DNA of 64,000 bases. Origin: Plecoglossus altivelis (taxonomy: Eukaryota > Chordata > Actinopteri > Osmeriformes > Plecoglossidae). Positions 34,478-47,700 of this stretch are shown here, one piece after another. The number at the start of each line of letters is the position of its first letter. Positions within the stretch are counted from its first letter, which is position 1. Under the pieces are notes generated by a model. The model was given only the letters and a program-made list of their open reading frames with translations, was not told where the DNA came from and did not search any database. Position numbers and translations under genes: made by a program. The stretch lies in the NCBI GenBank assembly GCA_036571765.1, contig BROE01000004.1:1729967-1793966 (forward strand), given 5' to 3'.

Positions 34478-35662
34478 ATACAGAAACAGAGAGATGGATG
34501 AGAGAGGGATGAGAGAGATGGATGAGAGAGAGGGATGAGAGAGATGGATGAGAGAGATGGATGTGCTTGATAGATGACAGAGATGGGGGAGAGAGGGATG
34601 TGCTCGATAGATGACAGAGATGGATGAGAGAGGGATGAGAGAGATGGATGAGAGAGAGGGATGTGCTTGATAGATGACAGAGATGGATGAGAGAGGGATG
34701 AGAGAGATGGATGAGAGAGAGGAATGAGAGAGATGGACGTGCTTGATAGATGACAGAGATGGGGGAGAGAGGGATGTGCTCGATAGATGACAGAGATGGA
34801 TGAGAGAGGGATGAGAGAGATGGATGAGAGAGAGGAATGTGCTTGACAGATGACAGAGATGGATGAGAGAGGGATGAGAGAGAGGAATGAGAGAGATGGA
34901 TGAGAGAAATGGATGAGCTTGATAGATGACAGAGATGGATGAGAGAGGGATGAGAGAGATGGATGAGAGAGAGGAATGTGCTTGACAGATGACAGAGATG
35001 GACGAGAGAGGGATGAGAGAGAGGAATGAGAGAGATTGATGAGAGAAATGGATGAGCTTGATAGATGAGAGAGATGGATGAGAGAGATGGATGAGAGGGA
35101 TGGATGAGAGACATGGAGAAATGGATGTGCTTGATAGATGAGAGAGATGGATGAGAGAGGGATGAGAGAGAGGGATGAGAGAGATGGATTGTGCTTGATA
35201 GATGACAGAGATGGATGAGAGAGGGATGTGGTTGATAGATGACAGAGATGGATGAGAGAGGGATGAGAGAAATGGATGAGCTTGATAGATGAGAGAGATG
35301 GATGAGAAAAATGGATGAGCTTAATAGGTGAGAGAGATGGATGAGAGAGATAGGGATGACAGAGAGGGATGAGAGAGAGGAATGAGAGAGGTGGATGAGA
35401 GAGATAGATGAGAGAAATGGATGAGCTTAATAGGTAAGAGAGATGGATGAAAAAGAGAGAGGGATGACAGTGGGGGATGAGAGAGGGATGAGAGAGATAG
35501 ATGAGCTTGATAGATGAGAGAGATGGATGAGAGAAATGGATGTGCTTGATAGATGGCAGCGATGGATGAGAGAAGGATGAGAGAGAGGGATGAGCTTGAT
35601 AGGTGAGAGAGATGGATGCGAGACAGGGATGAGAGATAGGGATGAGAGACAGGGATGAGAGA
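34478..35662. repeat. GATGGATGAGAGAG-type array, 1.2 kb
   Basis: Long purine-rich array mixing atggatgagagag and gggatgagagag words with a recurrent linker gtgcttgatagatgacagag about every 60-120 bp, so a higher-order unit is present. The linker changes along the array (gctcgatag, gcttgacag, gcttaatagg), which orders the duplications. Minus-strand frames of 233 and 430 codons (Ser/Leu/His/Pro-rich) are repeat by-products. Confidence 0.92.
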
Positions 35663-38600
35663 GTCAACCTCCCCAAGTGTTTTCTCAATGACCCAACACT
35701 TTTACGCCCACGCTCCCCCAAACCTTTTTTTCCCTCCATTGTACTGAACTCATCGTTCAGCTAAGCAATGTGTGATGACGGTTATCTATCCTGAAGAGAT
35801 GGATCCTACTCTGTGTGGCCAAAACCTTACATTTCAGATGTTGGCCTAAATGTGGTCATACAGTCTTAATTACAGTATGTTCCTGTAAACAGATAAATGT
35901 CAGACTTTTAAATCCGTCGCCTAAGACAGTCAGAAACTGAATGAGTGAGTCTGTGATTACGAGTAATATATTGTCTTTGTATGTTGCTTTGGGAGATGGG
36001 AACAAGTGGAGGTTTTTCTACATTTGGATTCTATGTGAGAGGAGCAGGGTGAAACTGATTGCTATGCTAGAGTTCGACTGCCAGGAAGTTCTGAAGCTCC
36101 TCTTCACATCGTTTCGTGAATCACTCAGCTGAGAAGGGTGTGAACACTGAGATCACAAGCCAAGATCCTCTTCATAGCCTGCTGAAGAAGGTAGGTTATC
36201 CTATCCACAGCATTAAGGATATTAACTTCAGATTGACAGTTGCTTGTCTTTACATTTCCACTTCGTGAGAGATTGGGATGCGACGGAGAAATGATCTAGA
36301 CTGACATGAAATCCTACTGTTTAAACTCTTACAACATCTGAAGAGGCAGCCATGCTGAAATGTCAGAAATACAGAGGTTGAGGAATATGAATAATTATCA
36401 ATATGAATCATTAGAAAATTATATCAAACTGTGTAGCCTGAGAAATATTCGCCTGCAACTTGGTCTGCACTATAACATATTTATGTTCCACGCCAAATTT
36501 GACTGGAAAACAGCGAGCACTGATCTGATCTAATCTACTTGAGATGCTTCCGCTTTGCAGCAATGACAAATCAAACCAAATAAGTGAGTAAAAAACGGAA
36601 GCTCGCACAGTACATGCAGCTTATTATACACCAGCAGGCCACTCTATACATGTCGCCTCAACTTTCACAGCGGTGGAAACATTTCAAACTCTCCCTGTTT
36701 TGCTTCTACAGTCGGATGCCTTAGATTGCTGAGTGGCTCGTCAGAGGACATCAGTGTCAAAACGAAGCCTCACCTTATGTTTACGTCAAATACTCTGCTA
36801 CGGAGGGCTCATCGCAAACCGTCAACACACGTATTAATTTCAGCTCAAATCCAGCAACAAGGACAGAAGAGAAAACACCTTTTGACATGTTGTAGGGTTT
36901 TTCCCCTGAGCTCTGAAACACCACAAGTGCATGGCACTAAACAAAACAGGTCTGCTATGTGTGTGGGTGTGTGTGTGTGTGGGGGGTGTGTGTGTTGGGT
37001 GTGTGCACGTGTGTGCGTGTGTGTGTGTGGGGGTGTGTGTGTTGGGTGTGTGCACGTGTGTGCGCCACATTCTTTCTCTGTCTCTTGCTCTCTCCTGCTT
37101 CTTCATCTCTCTTTCCCTCAGTATCTTTCTCTCTATTTTCTTCCTTCTGTCTGCTGTGAATCCGTAGCATTGGGAACCCCAGTCACTCGCACGTGCTATG
37201 ACACTAGATGTACCACACAAATGAAACTAGGACACCAAAGTTAATGCACGAGTGAACATGAACATGCTAACCCAGCTGGATGCATACTGGATTACTTTAA
37301 CATCCAGACTGCTAAGTGTAATCATCCTCCCAGCCCCATGTCTTTGTAACAAGACCCTTTGACAGCAACATACATAGTATATTCATCTGGCTGGAGTCCC
37401 CAACACTGCAGTTACAGTACCATGTTCCATAAAGCCTCTCCTGAAGCATGCATGAGTTCTAGTCGGCTCTCAAGTCCTCTTCGGCCTCTTTCTACTGCAG
37501 CCCCCCAAAAAACACAGCTTCTCATAATTACCAGGCCTGTTGGAAACGCAGATAGTGGGGGTGCTTAATGTAACGCTATTAAAGAGAGAAATCCTAAGAA
37601 TGGAGGCTAAATGAACCAGGTTTCTGTGTTTAAGGAGCTGATGAATACAGAAAGACGAGTGACGCCCAGCATAACAGAGAGGGTCTTTGCGATTTTTTAT
37701 TTACGTTCTGGATCGTTTTGTTTCACAGCGGCTTCAGGCTTTGTCGCTGGCTAGGAAGCGGTGCAATGCTGGCAAACAGGGAGTTAATGACCTCTGTGTC
37801 TCTCTCTTACACACACTTGACCTGCCAGTGTCTGACACTAGGATACAGTGTGTTGCTGTCACAGCTATTTTGACAGGACCCTATAAGGGGAACTCAATGT
37901 CCAGTGGAAACACAAAGAAAAAGCTGCAATACACAGTGTGTATTTGAAAAGGATGTTCAGATCTCTCCGATTCACATGACTGAATTCCAAAGAGCGTCGT
38001 AGAATATAAACAATGTACAACACACCCGACAAAAAAATGAACCAGTTAAAAACCTGAATGTTTATAGAATCGTGAGGGCATCACCTTAAAAAAACAACAC
38101 ATTTTCTTCCAACAACGCTGGCATGATGGAAAACCATAAATATGACATGAGCACATTTACACCAGTGACATGTCGAATTGAATGGCCAGAAGATGATGTC
38201 CAAGCTAGAGGTGTTCTATCATTTATGGAGAGATTTGTATAACAGCGTTTCAGAGAACTCTATATTGCACTATAATGCAATACAAACCACTCAAGGTGAA
38301 ATTATGGGTGTGATGATGACCAGAAATTATTTGTGGTTTATTCTTCAAAACTCTCATATGAATAACCTGACAGTTGTTATATTTGCTGAAATGTCATCCC
38401 ATTCTGTCTGTACATTGCTGAATTTACCCTCTTTTTCTATTACACGTCTCCTGATGAAATTCATCTGACCTCAATATTTGATGGCGGTTCAATAGCATGC
38501 TATTCCACTGCAATATTTACTCATGCCTGCAAATGATGCGAGCAACAAATGAAGAGACCAGAGCTGTAATGTTTTATGTAAAGAGCCCCTTTCCCTAGCC

Positions 38601-40055
38601 TCCACGACACCAACGATTCTTCGCAATAAACATCCGCCACCCAATAACTTTATTTCTGTTGTCGATTGAAGTTACGAATCAATAGCAGATTTAGCACATC
38701 CAATCATTTCTCTCCAAGTAGCTGTATGGCAGCTCGTTTTTTTCACCTAAAGATATGATTTCATTGGAAGTGCATATCTCCTGGGGGATTTGGGATGCTT
38801 CAGGGTGGTAGTACCCCGGTGCTTTATAGTCGCTGGCCTGGAATAAGAAACAAGAACTGAGGTACGTCTTTGCATAATGTGCCTCGTCTCACCGAGGAGG
38901 ACTGGGGTGTTTGAGTTGGCTGGGCCACACATACTGGATCTCGCTAAATGTCAGATGTGGCCGTTTGAATCCAACATCCTCATATGACATTGTGAGAAGG
39001 ATTTTGGCTTGATCTTGTTGTTTTACATCTTTAAATGAACCGGGTCTTCTGGACGGACAGCTACTGTTGCTATTCGTGCACCAGATCCTAACCTGATTGT
39101 TTCCAATGGCATTATTATCCTTGGCATTAATCCTTGTGACTTTGAAAATGACCTGATTATTCTTCGTTCGATATTCGAAACGATTATTCAAAATGCAGTT
39201 CCGCTCACCACACCGTATATATCTACTTCAATATGCAGTCTTGACTCAGGAATTGACAGCATCATTATCTCATGCAGGAGCGCTGATGAGCTGAATCGAT
39301 GGAGTCATGATTCCTTAACACCACCTGTTTATGAGCTCAAAGAGAAAGGTTAAACTGTTTGTCAAAAAGGATTTTTTTCTTGTCATGAGTTTCCTGTTTC
39401 CAAAAGGACACAGTCTTGAATTGGGATCCTAAGATTTTTCTTCTTCATCCATAATCACTTCTAAACCACTTTATTTCAGTCAAGAATGTCAATATGACCT
39501 AAATTAGTGTGTAACTGTTGATGCATAAACATGACTAATATTGTTGTTATCCTTCTTATCGCACCTACAGTGCCAATTTATCTTTTAGATGTTCATGCTT
39601 GACTTGTGGATTTGTCGACTTCACACTGGCACAGACGATGCAAAAAAAACATGGACTGTTTTTGTCAATAGTTTTGTTTTCAAGCTTTCCAGCACTAATG
39701 TACTGACTGAGTACTTCAGAGCCATCCAAACCCTATCAATTTATTCTCAAGTGGCTCATGTTCCATTGTGGCTTCGTCTGAGTGTATTCAACTTGGACCA
39801 ATTCGGTCCATATGCGAGTGTTTGTCCACGCAAAACTCGCCACCAAAACACTGATGACATCATGTGCTTAGAGAGATTTGACTTAGACTCAGAGCTCCAT
39901 GTATTTACACTCCTGGTCCTCTTCTGTGGTGGTCACATGCAACAGGAAGAGGTTTCAGTTCAATTTAGTACACGATGACATTATTTGTGAACAACTAAAA
40001 GATAAAGTATCTTTTACTCTGTCAAGTTTGCTATGTTATTTGCTTTCCAGTTGTT
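35663..40055. other. Intergenic sequence between htr1b and impg1, part 1
   Basis: No gene recognised. It includes a GT/G-rich satellite at 36958-37063 with two copies of gtgttgggtgtgtgcacgtg. Open frames such as 36726-37244 and 39589-39978 lack recognisable domains. Confidence 0.5.
36958..37063. repeat. GT-rich satellite with duplicated block
   Basis: (GT)n interrupted by ggggg and two copies of tgttgggtgtgtgcacgtgt at an offset of about 50 bp. Confidence 0.85.
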
Positions 40056-40298
40056 TGAGATGTTTGCATGTTGTGGAGTTGTGGAGATGATTGTGGAGAT
40101 GTTTGAATGTTGTGGAGTTGATTGTGGAGATGTTTGCATGTTGTGGAGTTGTGGAGATGTTTGCATGTTGTGGAGATGTTTGCATGTTGTGGAGTTGTGG
40201 AGATGTTTGCATGTTGTGGAGTTGTGGAGATGTTTGCATGTTGTGGAGATGATTGTGGAGATGTTTGCATGTTGTGGAGTTGTGGAGATGATTGTACT
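40056..40298. repeat. GATGTTTGCATGTTGTGGAG minisatellite
   Basis: About nine to ten units of gatgtttgcatgttgtggag separated by 0, 7 or 16-bp linkers (ttgtgga, ttgtggagatgattgtgga), so the array has a variable period rather than an exact one. Frames on both strands through it are artefacts. Confidence 0.9.
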
Positions 40299-43200
40299 TT
40301 GATGTTTGTACTGATGCCATGGACTGCTTCTTGTCTAAAGTATGGCAGGAAAGCTTCTGTAGTAATTAAGAGAAGATGACATGATGTTCTACTGCAAGGA
40401 GAAAGCAGGAAACATTCCTTCATCGTGTTGTCTGTTCGAGCTACAGTCGTTTTTGCATTGGTTGTGTCTTTCTGTGCTGATTACAGTATTTATAAGTTCT
40501 CGATTTGATTTGTTTTTCGTTCACATGCACTTTTATGCTAACATCCATCTGTCAGTTGTCGTTGTTGTAAGGTATTTTTGCATGTAACCAATGTAGAACT
40601 AATTAACGTTTAACTAACATTTACTGTACAGTGTAAAGGCAATACACGATTTTCTTCCCTCAAATAACTAAGTGAATCAGTTGAATGGCTGCCTTGGCTA
40701 CAAGCACATAAGACAGTGATGGTCTGTTAGACAATGTAAAACACCATACAACGGCCTTTGATAGACACACGCAAATCTTTAAAGTCTCATTATCTTGAGC
40801 TCTCAAAAAGTCTCACCAAAGATGGGGTTTTTTTTCTGAAAGCTGAGATATCTGTTCTGTCCTGCAGCATTTTTAAAAGGCTAAAATGCTGCTGCTAGTC
40901 TTTTAATTTTCTGTGTAATGCATATATAGTACCAGTCAGATGAAACCGAATTAAAACCATGAATTGCGCTACGGTGCTATGGGAAAATGTAATTTCATTA
41001 ACTGTCCCATGCCTATTCTGCACAATTGCATCTGTGAGATTATAAAGGAAGGGTAGAGGTATCAATATTTCAGAGCCAGGACACATTGCTAGCATACAGA
41101 TGAACTTGGGCAGCAAACACTCATTAGTGCTGCAAACAAGACCATGCCTTTGCCTGTCAGCGAAAGTCAAGCGTGATGGGTCTAACGTTAAAGAATATGA
41201 ATGTCAACTTTGATCAGGATTCATTTGAACAGCCTGTTGTTTTGCAAATAAAGACGTTTGAAATGTGTTAAACGATGTATGAACGTATTTTAATATTATT
41301 GTGAGGAAGGTCAGTTGGATCAGACTCTCTCTTGTTAAAGTTATCTGCCACTTAAGATGACAGAATCCTTTTCAATTATACTTTTAAATCTCTAAATAGT
41401 TTAGTTTTCCACACCTCTGATCAGATGCATGTTTTAAAGTTCCTGTGAAAACATAACTATAAAGATTTTTTATTCGTAATTTTGGTACAAATGGCTGACA
41501 TTTTATAACATTGAGTTACCTTGACTGATCAAACAGAAGTAGTCGATGTTTTTGAGATTTCTTCCGTATTTGACAGACAGCAGATGTAGTCTTTTAAGTT
41601 ACAGCAATGACTGCGACCTTGGCTGTTAGGCTACTTTTGATGATTGCAAATCAGAGGTTACCTGGCAAATGGGTTGTTAATACAGAGAAAGGAGAACACT
41701 TTCCTATTTCTGTAGGAGGTCTGCAGAAATGTGCCTTTTTTTTTTTTGCAACAGCGGAAAAACCGAAGAGTTTTGCACTGCTCTGATTCTACCTTGAAGT
41801 AAAAACGAACGCCAGAGTTCACTGAATGCCTTGTTCTTATCTGTGCTGACCACTCCGCCCAGAGAACACTTCTGAGATTGGCTTCTCCACAAGCACTCTT
41901 CCAGCAATTTGGAGGGCTATGATTGCGAAATCGTGAGAATTTCGAATTAAATTAACTGATTTTAATGCTGGAATTACACTTTGTGTCCCCCCCCCTTAAG
42001 TATTCTACTAAATACTTAATTAAAAATATATTTATATCATTATTGCATTAATTATTTCATGACACTTTTCATGTCACTATTACTGGGTTGACGTGTCTGG
42101 TTGAGCTTGTCATTACTATTCTGTGTTCTCCAGTGTAGCACCGCCAGCATAAGGATCTATATTAGAAAACAGCACGACCACATTACATTTCTACGTGACA
42201 TCCAGTTGATAGAAGACATCATTATTAACATGCGCAATTATCCTATCGTGCACAAGTATAAAGTACAAAGGATATCCAGTAATCAAATTCCTCCTCACCT
42301 CCATACAGGTGTGTACACGCTTTTGAGGTTGTGGAGATAATGTTAGAAAAACACTAATGCAAAACAATACATCGTGGCAAGACATCACAACCAAAACTAA
42401 AGCTTGTGATCTTCCGCTACAGAACACTCAGAACTGGCTGCTGATCAGAGTTGTTGGCTAATGCAGCTTATGTTTATCATCAAGGAACACATAGCGATTT
42501 GGCTTGTCATAGAAGAAGTGATTCAAATGTAGTGTACCTGACAAAATAAAAGGAACCTTTCCTGCCATTTCAAGGCCGGTAAATTGTCTCATGCGATTTG
42601 TTATAGTGAAACAGCGTTCTCGTTCAAGAGTGGAGACATATTTTCGTTTGACCATCGTCGTATGGGTTCAATCGCTGTGCCGCTTTCAACTGCTCGCTGA
42701 AGTAAAGTAGGCCAGACTAGGTCAAAGGTGAGAGTTGCTTCTCTAGTTACGTTAAACTCCGCCCCCAGAGGAGCAGCGATTACTCTCACTGACAGAATGC
42801 AAAGTACCGAAGATGAATCATAGTGACCAGCAGTCCTCAGTTTATCCCCCATGATCACAGCAGTCAAAAGATGAGTTATTAATGCTTAGCCTAAACGCCC
42901 CAAAGAGCTGCCCTGTAGGGGTTTTGACAGACACAGCAAGTGTCTCTATCTCCTTCTACATTATCACCTGCACCAGGGTGATTTATGGAGCCACACTCAG
43001 TTTCTGAGACTGCTCCAACCCTTTTACCACACAGGAGGGACGTATTCCATCTAAGGAAACGACTAGAACTCAATTTGCAATGACACTTTGCTGACTACGA
43101 ACTAAACTTTGTCTTTTTAAAAATACCCAAACGAAGTATCAGCAAACCATTATTGCATTTTTCATATCTAGAAATACAACAAAGCATTATTTGGTTCCTC

Positions 43201-44437
43201 CGTGATTCGATCTTGTCTGGTTGACTGTGGACGATGAACCCAGTTTCCTGATAGGAGTTCGGCTTTTTTTTTCATTTGTACCTTTCTGTTAGCTTTGGCT
43301 TAACCCTCTGACTTCATAACTGAGTGTTTTTCTGAGGTGTAGGCTGTGGAGACGAGGTCTGTACGTGAGGAAAGTACTAAAAACCCTTTCAGTCTCAGAG
43401 TCAAGAAAAAAGTTGTTTTTACCTGAATATATATGACTCTATTTGTTAGTTGGGCTTGTCCTACATATTTTACAGTAACTGTTGAGGCGCGAAGGAGTTA
43501 TAAAAATGATAAATAATCATTTCATACAGCGCTGTTCTTGCCATTTCATTTGAGTTAACATTTTCTCAGGTTATAATTTGAATTATGCAGCTCTCTCTTC
43601 CTTTGCAAGTTTAAAAAGCTGCAATTTAGCTTGAGATATTTAGAGATGTCTAAAAGGAAAAACTGCATTGGAAAGGAATGAAGATCTGAGTCGATACCTT
43701 TTGAAACGGGGCAAACAGTATCTGTGGCTCTGAAAGAAGGGCTACATAAATTCAGAGTCTAAAACTAGGCATTTCTCTCTCCAATTCCGAGGGAATGTGT
43801 TATCATCCATATTCCAATCAAACTGCCTTTCTCATCCAAGTCTAAATGGATATGAAATTGAATGAACTGACTGAGGACTAATTTACACGTAGCACATTTC
43901 ATTCAGCCTCTCAAGAAATTGAGAACCAACAGATGATAATGCAAACCCATTATGACAACAACGCTGCATAGCTTCACATTATTGGTTCCTTAACAGGATA
44001 CTAAATACATTTTTAAAGCTTTTCAACTCAATGGATATGATAGTGGCTGTTATCATTTCAAATACTGACATTCTACACAATAGTTATATGCCTGGTCTCG
44101 TTCCAATTTAAGCATTTCAATTAAGTCAAGTTGCCACTTTTTAAAAATGTCATCCACCTCCATTTAGTCCTTTAGGTATTAAATCCATTGGAATACTCCA
44201 AAGTTTTTTTTACTGGAGAAATGTAATATTTGCTTGTGGTAGTTGTGGTTCCAAAGCTTAGGAGTCATGTTGGGGATGAAGCAGTTTGTTGTGTGGCGTC
44301 CGTCTGAGTACCTGATTGATGACATCATCCCTACACAGTAAGATGATGATGTCATCCTGATGATCTCGGACACTTCCTGAACATGTATCTTCGGTCATGG
44401 GGATGACGGAAAGCTCTAGTGTCCATGTACCTCCGAG
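40299..44437. other. Intergenic sequence between htr1b and impg1, part 2
   Basis: AT-rich DNA with no recognised gene, RNA or mobile element. Confidence 0.45.
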
Positions 44438-44760
44438 CACACGCATAGAGCACGTGTACAGCACGCATAGAGCACAAGTACAGCACGCATAGAGCACAAG
44501 TACAGCATGCATAGAGCACGTGTACAGCATGCATAGAGCACATGTACAGCATGCATAGAGCACGCATACAGCATGGGTACAGTACGAGTAGAGCATGCAT
44601 AGAGCACACATACAGGATGGGTACAGTATGTGTAGAGCATGTATACAGGATGGGTACAGTACGCGTACAGCATGCATAGAGCATGTATACAGGATGGGTA
44701 CAGTATGTGCAGAGCATGTATACAGGATGGGTACAGTATGTGTAGAGCATGAATAGAGCA
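44438..44760. repeat. 22-bp-type GCATAGAGCACATGTACA minisatellite
   Basis: Units of about 20-24 bp alternating gcatagagcac, gtgtacagcat and gggtacagta(c/t)g. The first half is regular (agcatgcatagagcacgtgt then ac); the second half is built of a longer unit with gtatacaggatgggtacagt. It shares the 15-mer gcacatgtacagcat with the array at 4893-5122. Confidence 0.88.
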
Positions 44761-47700
44761 GCACACATTTAGCCACTCATAAGCCTCAGTGTCTTTATGT
44801 TAGGCTACAGTACTGTAGCACTGCAGTTTTCTAACACCTTGTCATTCTCCTAATTAGACAAATTTTCAGAGACCCTGACCCGGTAATACCTTTAGATGTT
44901 CTGTCGTTATAATGTCCCAGAAGCCGAGAGATGTTTCCCATCACGAGGTCAAATCTGTTAGGAAGAGCTCCGTTGACTATAATGAGAGATCATCTTGGTG
45001 CAAACCCCTAATTAGATCTATTACAAGTCTGTACTCATTGAGACATTCTTCATTAGGCTTTGACAGTGATGGACTCGTCTCTAAACTCTACCCATTGGAA
45101 ACTGAAGCCTCGGTTCTCCAGCCATGGCTTTCATTGAGAATTACGCTATTCAGATCCCTCAGCAATTATCTGTCTGGGCAGACAATGTCCCCACGCACTG
45201 GAACAACTTCTCATTTTGTCATTGATATTACATGTTGTGCAATATACAATCATCTGTTTCATTTGCATTTGGTGTTGTTGTTTGGTGTACTTAGAATTTA
45301 CATACTCTCTTTTATCGAGTGAGTTGTTAATCAAAAATTGCTAATTTTGAACTGACTATTATAAACACGGACACGTTTTGAAAGCTAATTTTTTTTAAAG
45401 GCCAGGTGATTTACATTCGATTTGTAGATGAAAGACGAGCTTTGCTAAATATTTTCATCTGCATTCATCCTTCGATAAAGAACAGTACTTTCAAACACAG
45501 GATCCAGTGCTCACATGAGTCATTATATGAATAATTATTGTCATGGAAGAATCGTGAGAATTGTGGCCAGCCTGCAGATATCAAATAGACATTAAGCTGA
45601 AGTTTGTCGCATTATGTAAATAAGTGGTCATAGCCTGAGGGGAGCAGGGAGGGTTACTGACCTGCGTCAGCATTGAACTAGTTAACTCGGATGTGTAACT
45701 TCAGAACCGCAAGATTGATATGTGTGTGAGATGAGGGACTTCAAAGGGTCACATATGAGATGGATCACTCGTGAAATGGCCCAGGTCTGGTTTCAAATCC
45801 CTCGGTTGCAACAGTGCACCTTGATTTAGGTCAAATTTTGCCATGATGTTCAGTCTCTCAGTCGATACAGAGTTATCAAACAGAATGCATAATCTGTAAC
45901 TCATTAGACAGCCTCAGTCTTTTCACAACCTATCAAACTGAAGAAACCAGGGCCGACTTTACGTTTCAGAGAAAACACTGTAACCATAAATTTTGCTTTA
46001 CAATTTGACGCTTTAATACCGATCGAAGAAAAGATTTTCAGAGAGAGTTTTGGATCCGCAGGCGAAACCATGTGCCCACAGGCATCAACATCATACATCA
46101 ACCAGAGAAAGATATCTTTTAGACCTAACTGTTCCTGTGTTTTCTCTACCCTATTGAGAATCTCACACAAACGCCCCTCCCCATTTGTCCAATTTTCAGG
46201 GACATAACCCCTGTTAATCCTTGATGGAATACATATTGCATCTTCTTCAAAAAATACTTACCCCATTCATAATGTTAAATTATGTGGACAATAACCTAAT
46301 CTGTCAGAGGTGGGATTCTAAGCAGTTTATCATGACGGGTATAAACAGCAGTGGGGGACTCGTCTTCGAAGTTAGAGAGTCACCCAAAAACCCTCTGTGT
46401 CATCTGCAAATCACCCGTGAAGATGTTGATGTATACATTGAAATGAATCAGATGATGTCGATGTTGGTGCCTCACCCTGATTGTAGGTCTGTCATTAAAA
46501 AGTGTGCCCTCTTTTGGAAGTCATTGTTACTACTACTGAGGGTTTTTTTTTTTTTTTTAATCCGTGAGCCACACAAGGTACAATCTTGTAGAATCTCTAT
46601 AAGGGGATTTTGCTTCATATTTAGTTGTGATGTAATTTACTGTGAAATTGTCTGCCAACTTACATGAAGGCCTGATGTTGGTGATAAGGTATATTGTACT
46701 ATTCACATACGTTATATTGAAGGGCATAGGAGTTTACATAGAGCCTAAGTGAGTGTGCAATGTGTTACAAAACATATTGTTGTTATTATTATTCAAATTT
46801 TTATTCTTATTCTTATTCTGGTGCTGACTGAGAAGCATGAAGAATGACCTTTTCAAAACAAGGCTACACTGACAATGTAGCTACCTAAAGTAACATAACA
46901 TTGTCATAGCACTAAGCGATGCCTGATGGCAGTCTACAATGGAAAGATTTAAGGATTTCTACACTCTCTTTAGTCTGTGGTATTCCAACACTGGCAATAA
47001 ATATCTTATCCTGTCGGTGGTCATTTGACACAGTGCCAAACTCAGGAAACTGTGTCCAGAAAATACTTGACAACCTATACAAACATATAAGATTATTAAA
47101 GGCAATCGAAGGATTTTAAAATGTTGGTTGGTGACTCAGATTCACCTTAGGGGACTGCTAGACAAAACAAAGGATTCACAGCAGCCTCGGGTTACATTGC
47201 AGTTTGTGGCACTGTGAACTAAAATCAGATTTGGACTTAAATGACCCTTGAAAACACTAGCAGACGATGACTCTAGCCAACTAATCATACTGTTCATGTT
47301 CATTGGCATTATGTACTAACTCCACACCTACTCAGTAAGACGTGACCAAAAATAGAACAATGTGTCATACTTGGCATCTTCTGGATTATCTCTAGCACTT
47401 TCTCTAGCTTGAAGGGTAGTTTGTTTTTAGTCTTCCTCTGAGTGAGAAAACCAGGATGTCTCGATCCTCAGAGCCCCTGTCCTTGTTCCCTCTTCGCTAA
47501 CAGACTCGTCAGCCAATCGGATCACGCCACTCTGCTACATGGCGCACGGCTACTCAGACACCCAGCTGTGAGGTTACGTCAGACTTGATCACCTGTCTGA
47601 ATGGGAATCCACAATAGGATTACCTTCGTCCAGTTGTTCTTCCTTTGGTCAAAGTCACTTGATCTCCACTCACAGCGTTTACGTGTAAGGCTTCAAGCTT

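Noticed and set aside
34413..35739. Minus-strand open frames of 233 and 430 codons rich in Ser, His, Leu and Pro
   Set aside because: Low-complexity translation of the purine-rich tandem array; no domain, and the two frames overlap the same repeats.
45781..45835. Possible tRNA-derived SINE (ggtttcaaatccctcgg resembles a B box)
   Set aside because: No matching A box at the right distance and no tail or flanking duplication visible.
46221..46667. 148-codon plus-strand ORF between htr1b and impg1
   Set aside because: No family recognised; the C-terminal part is made by a poly-T run and the codon use looks random.
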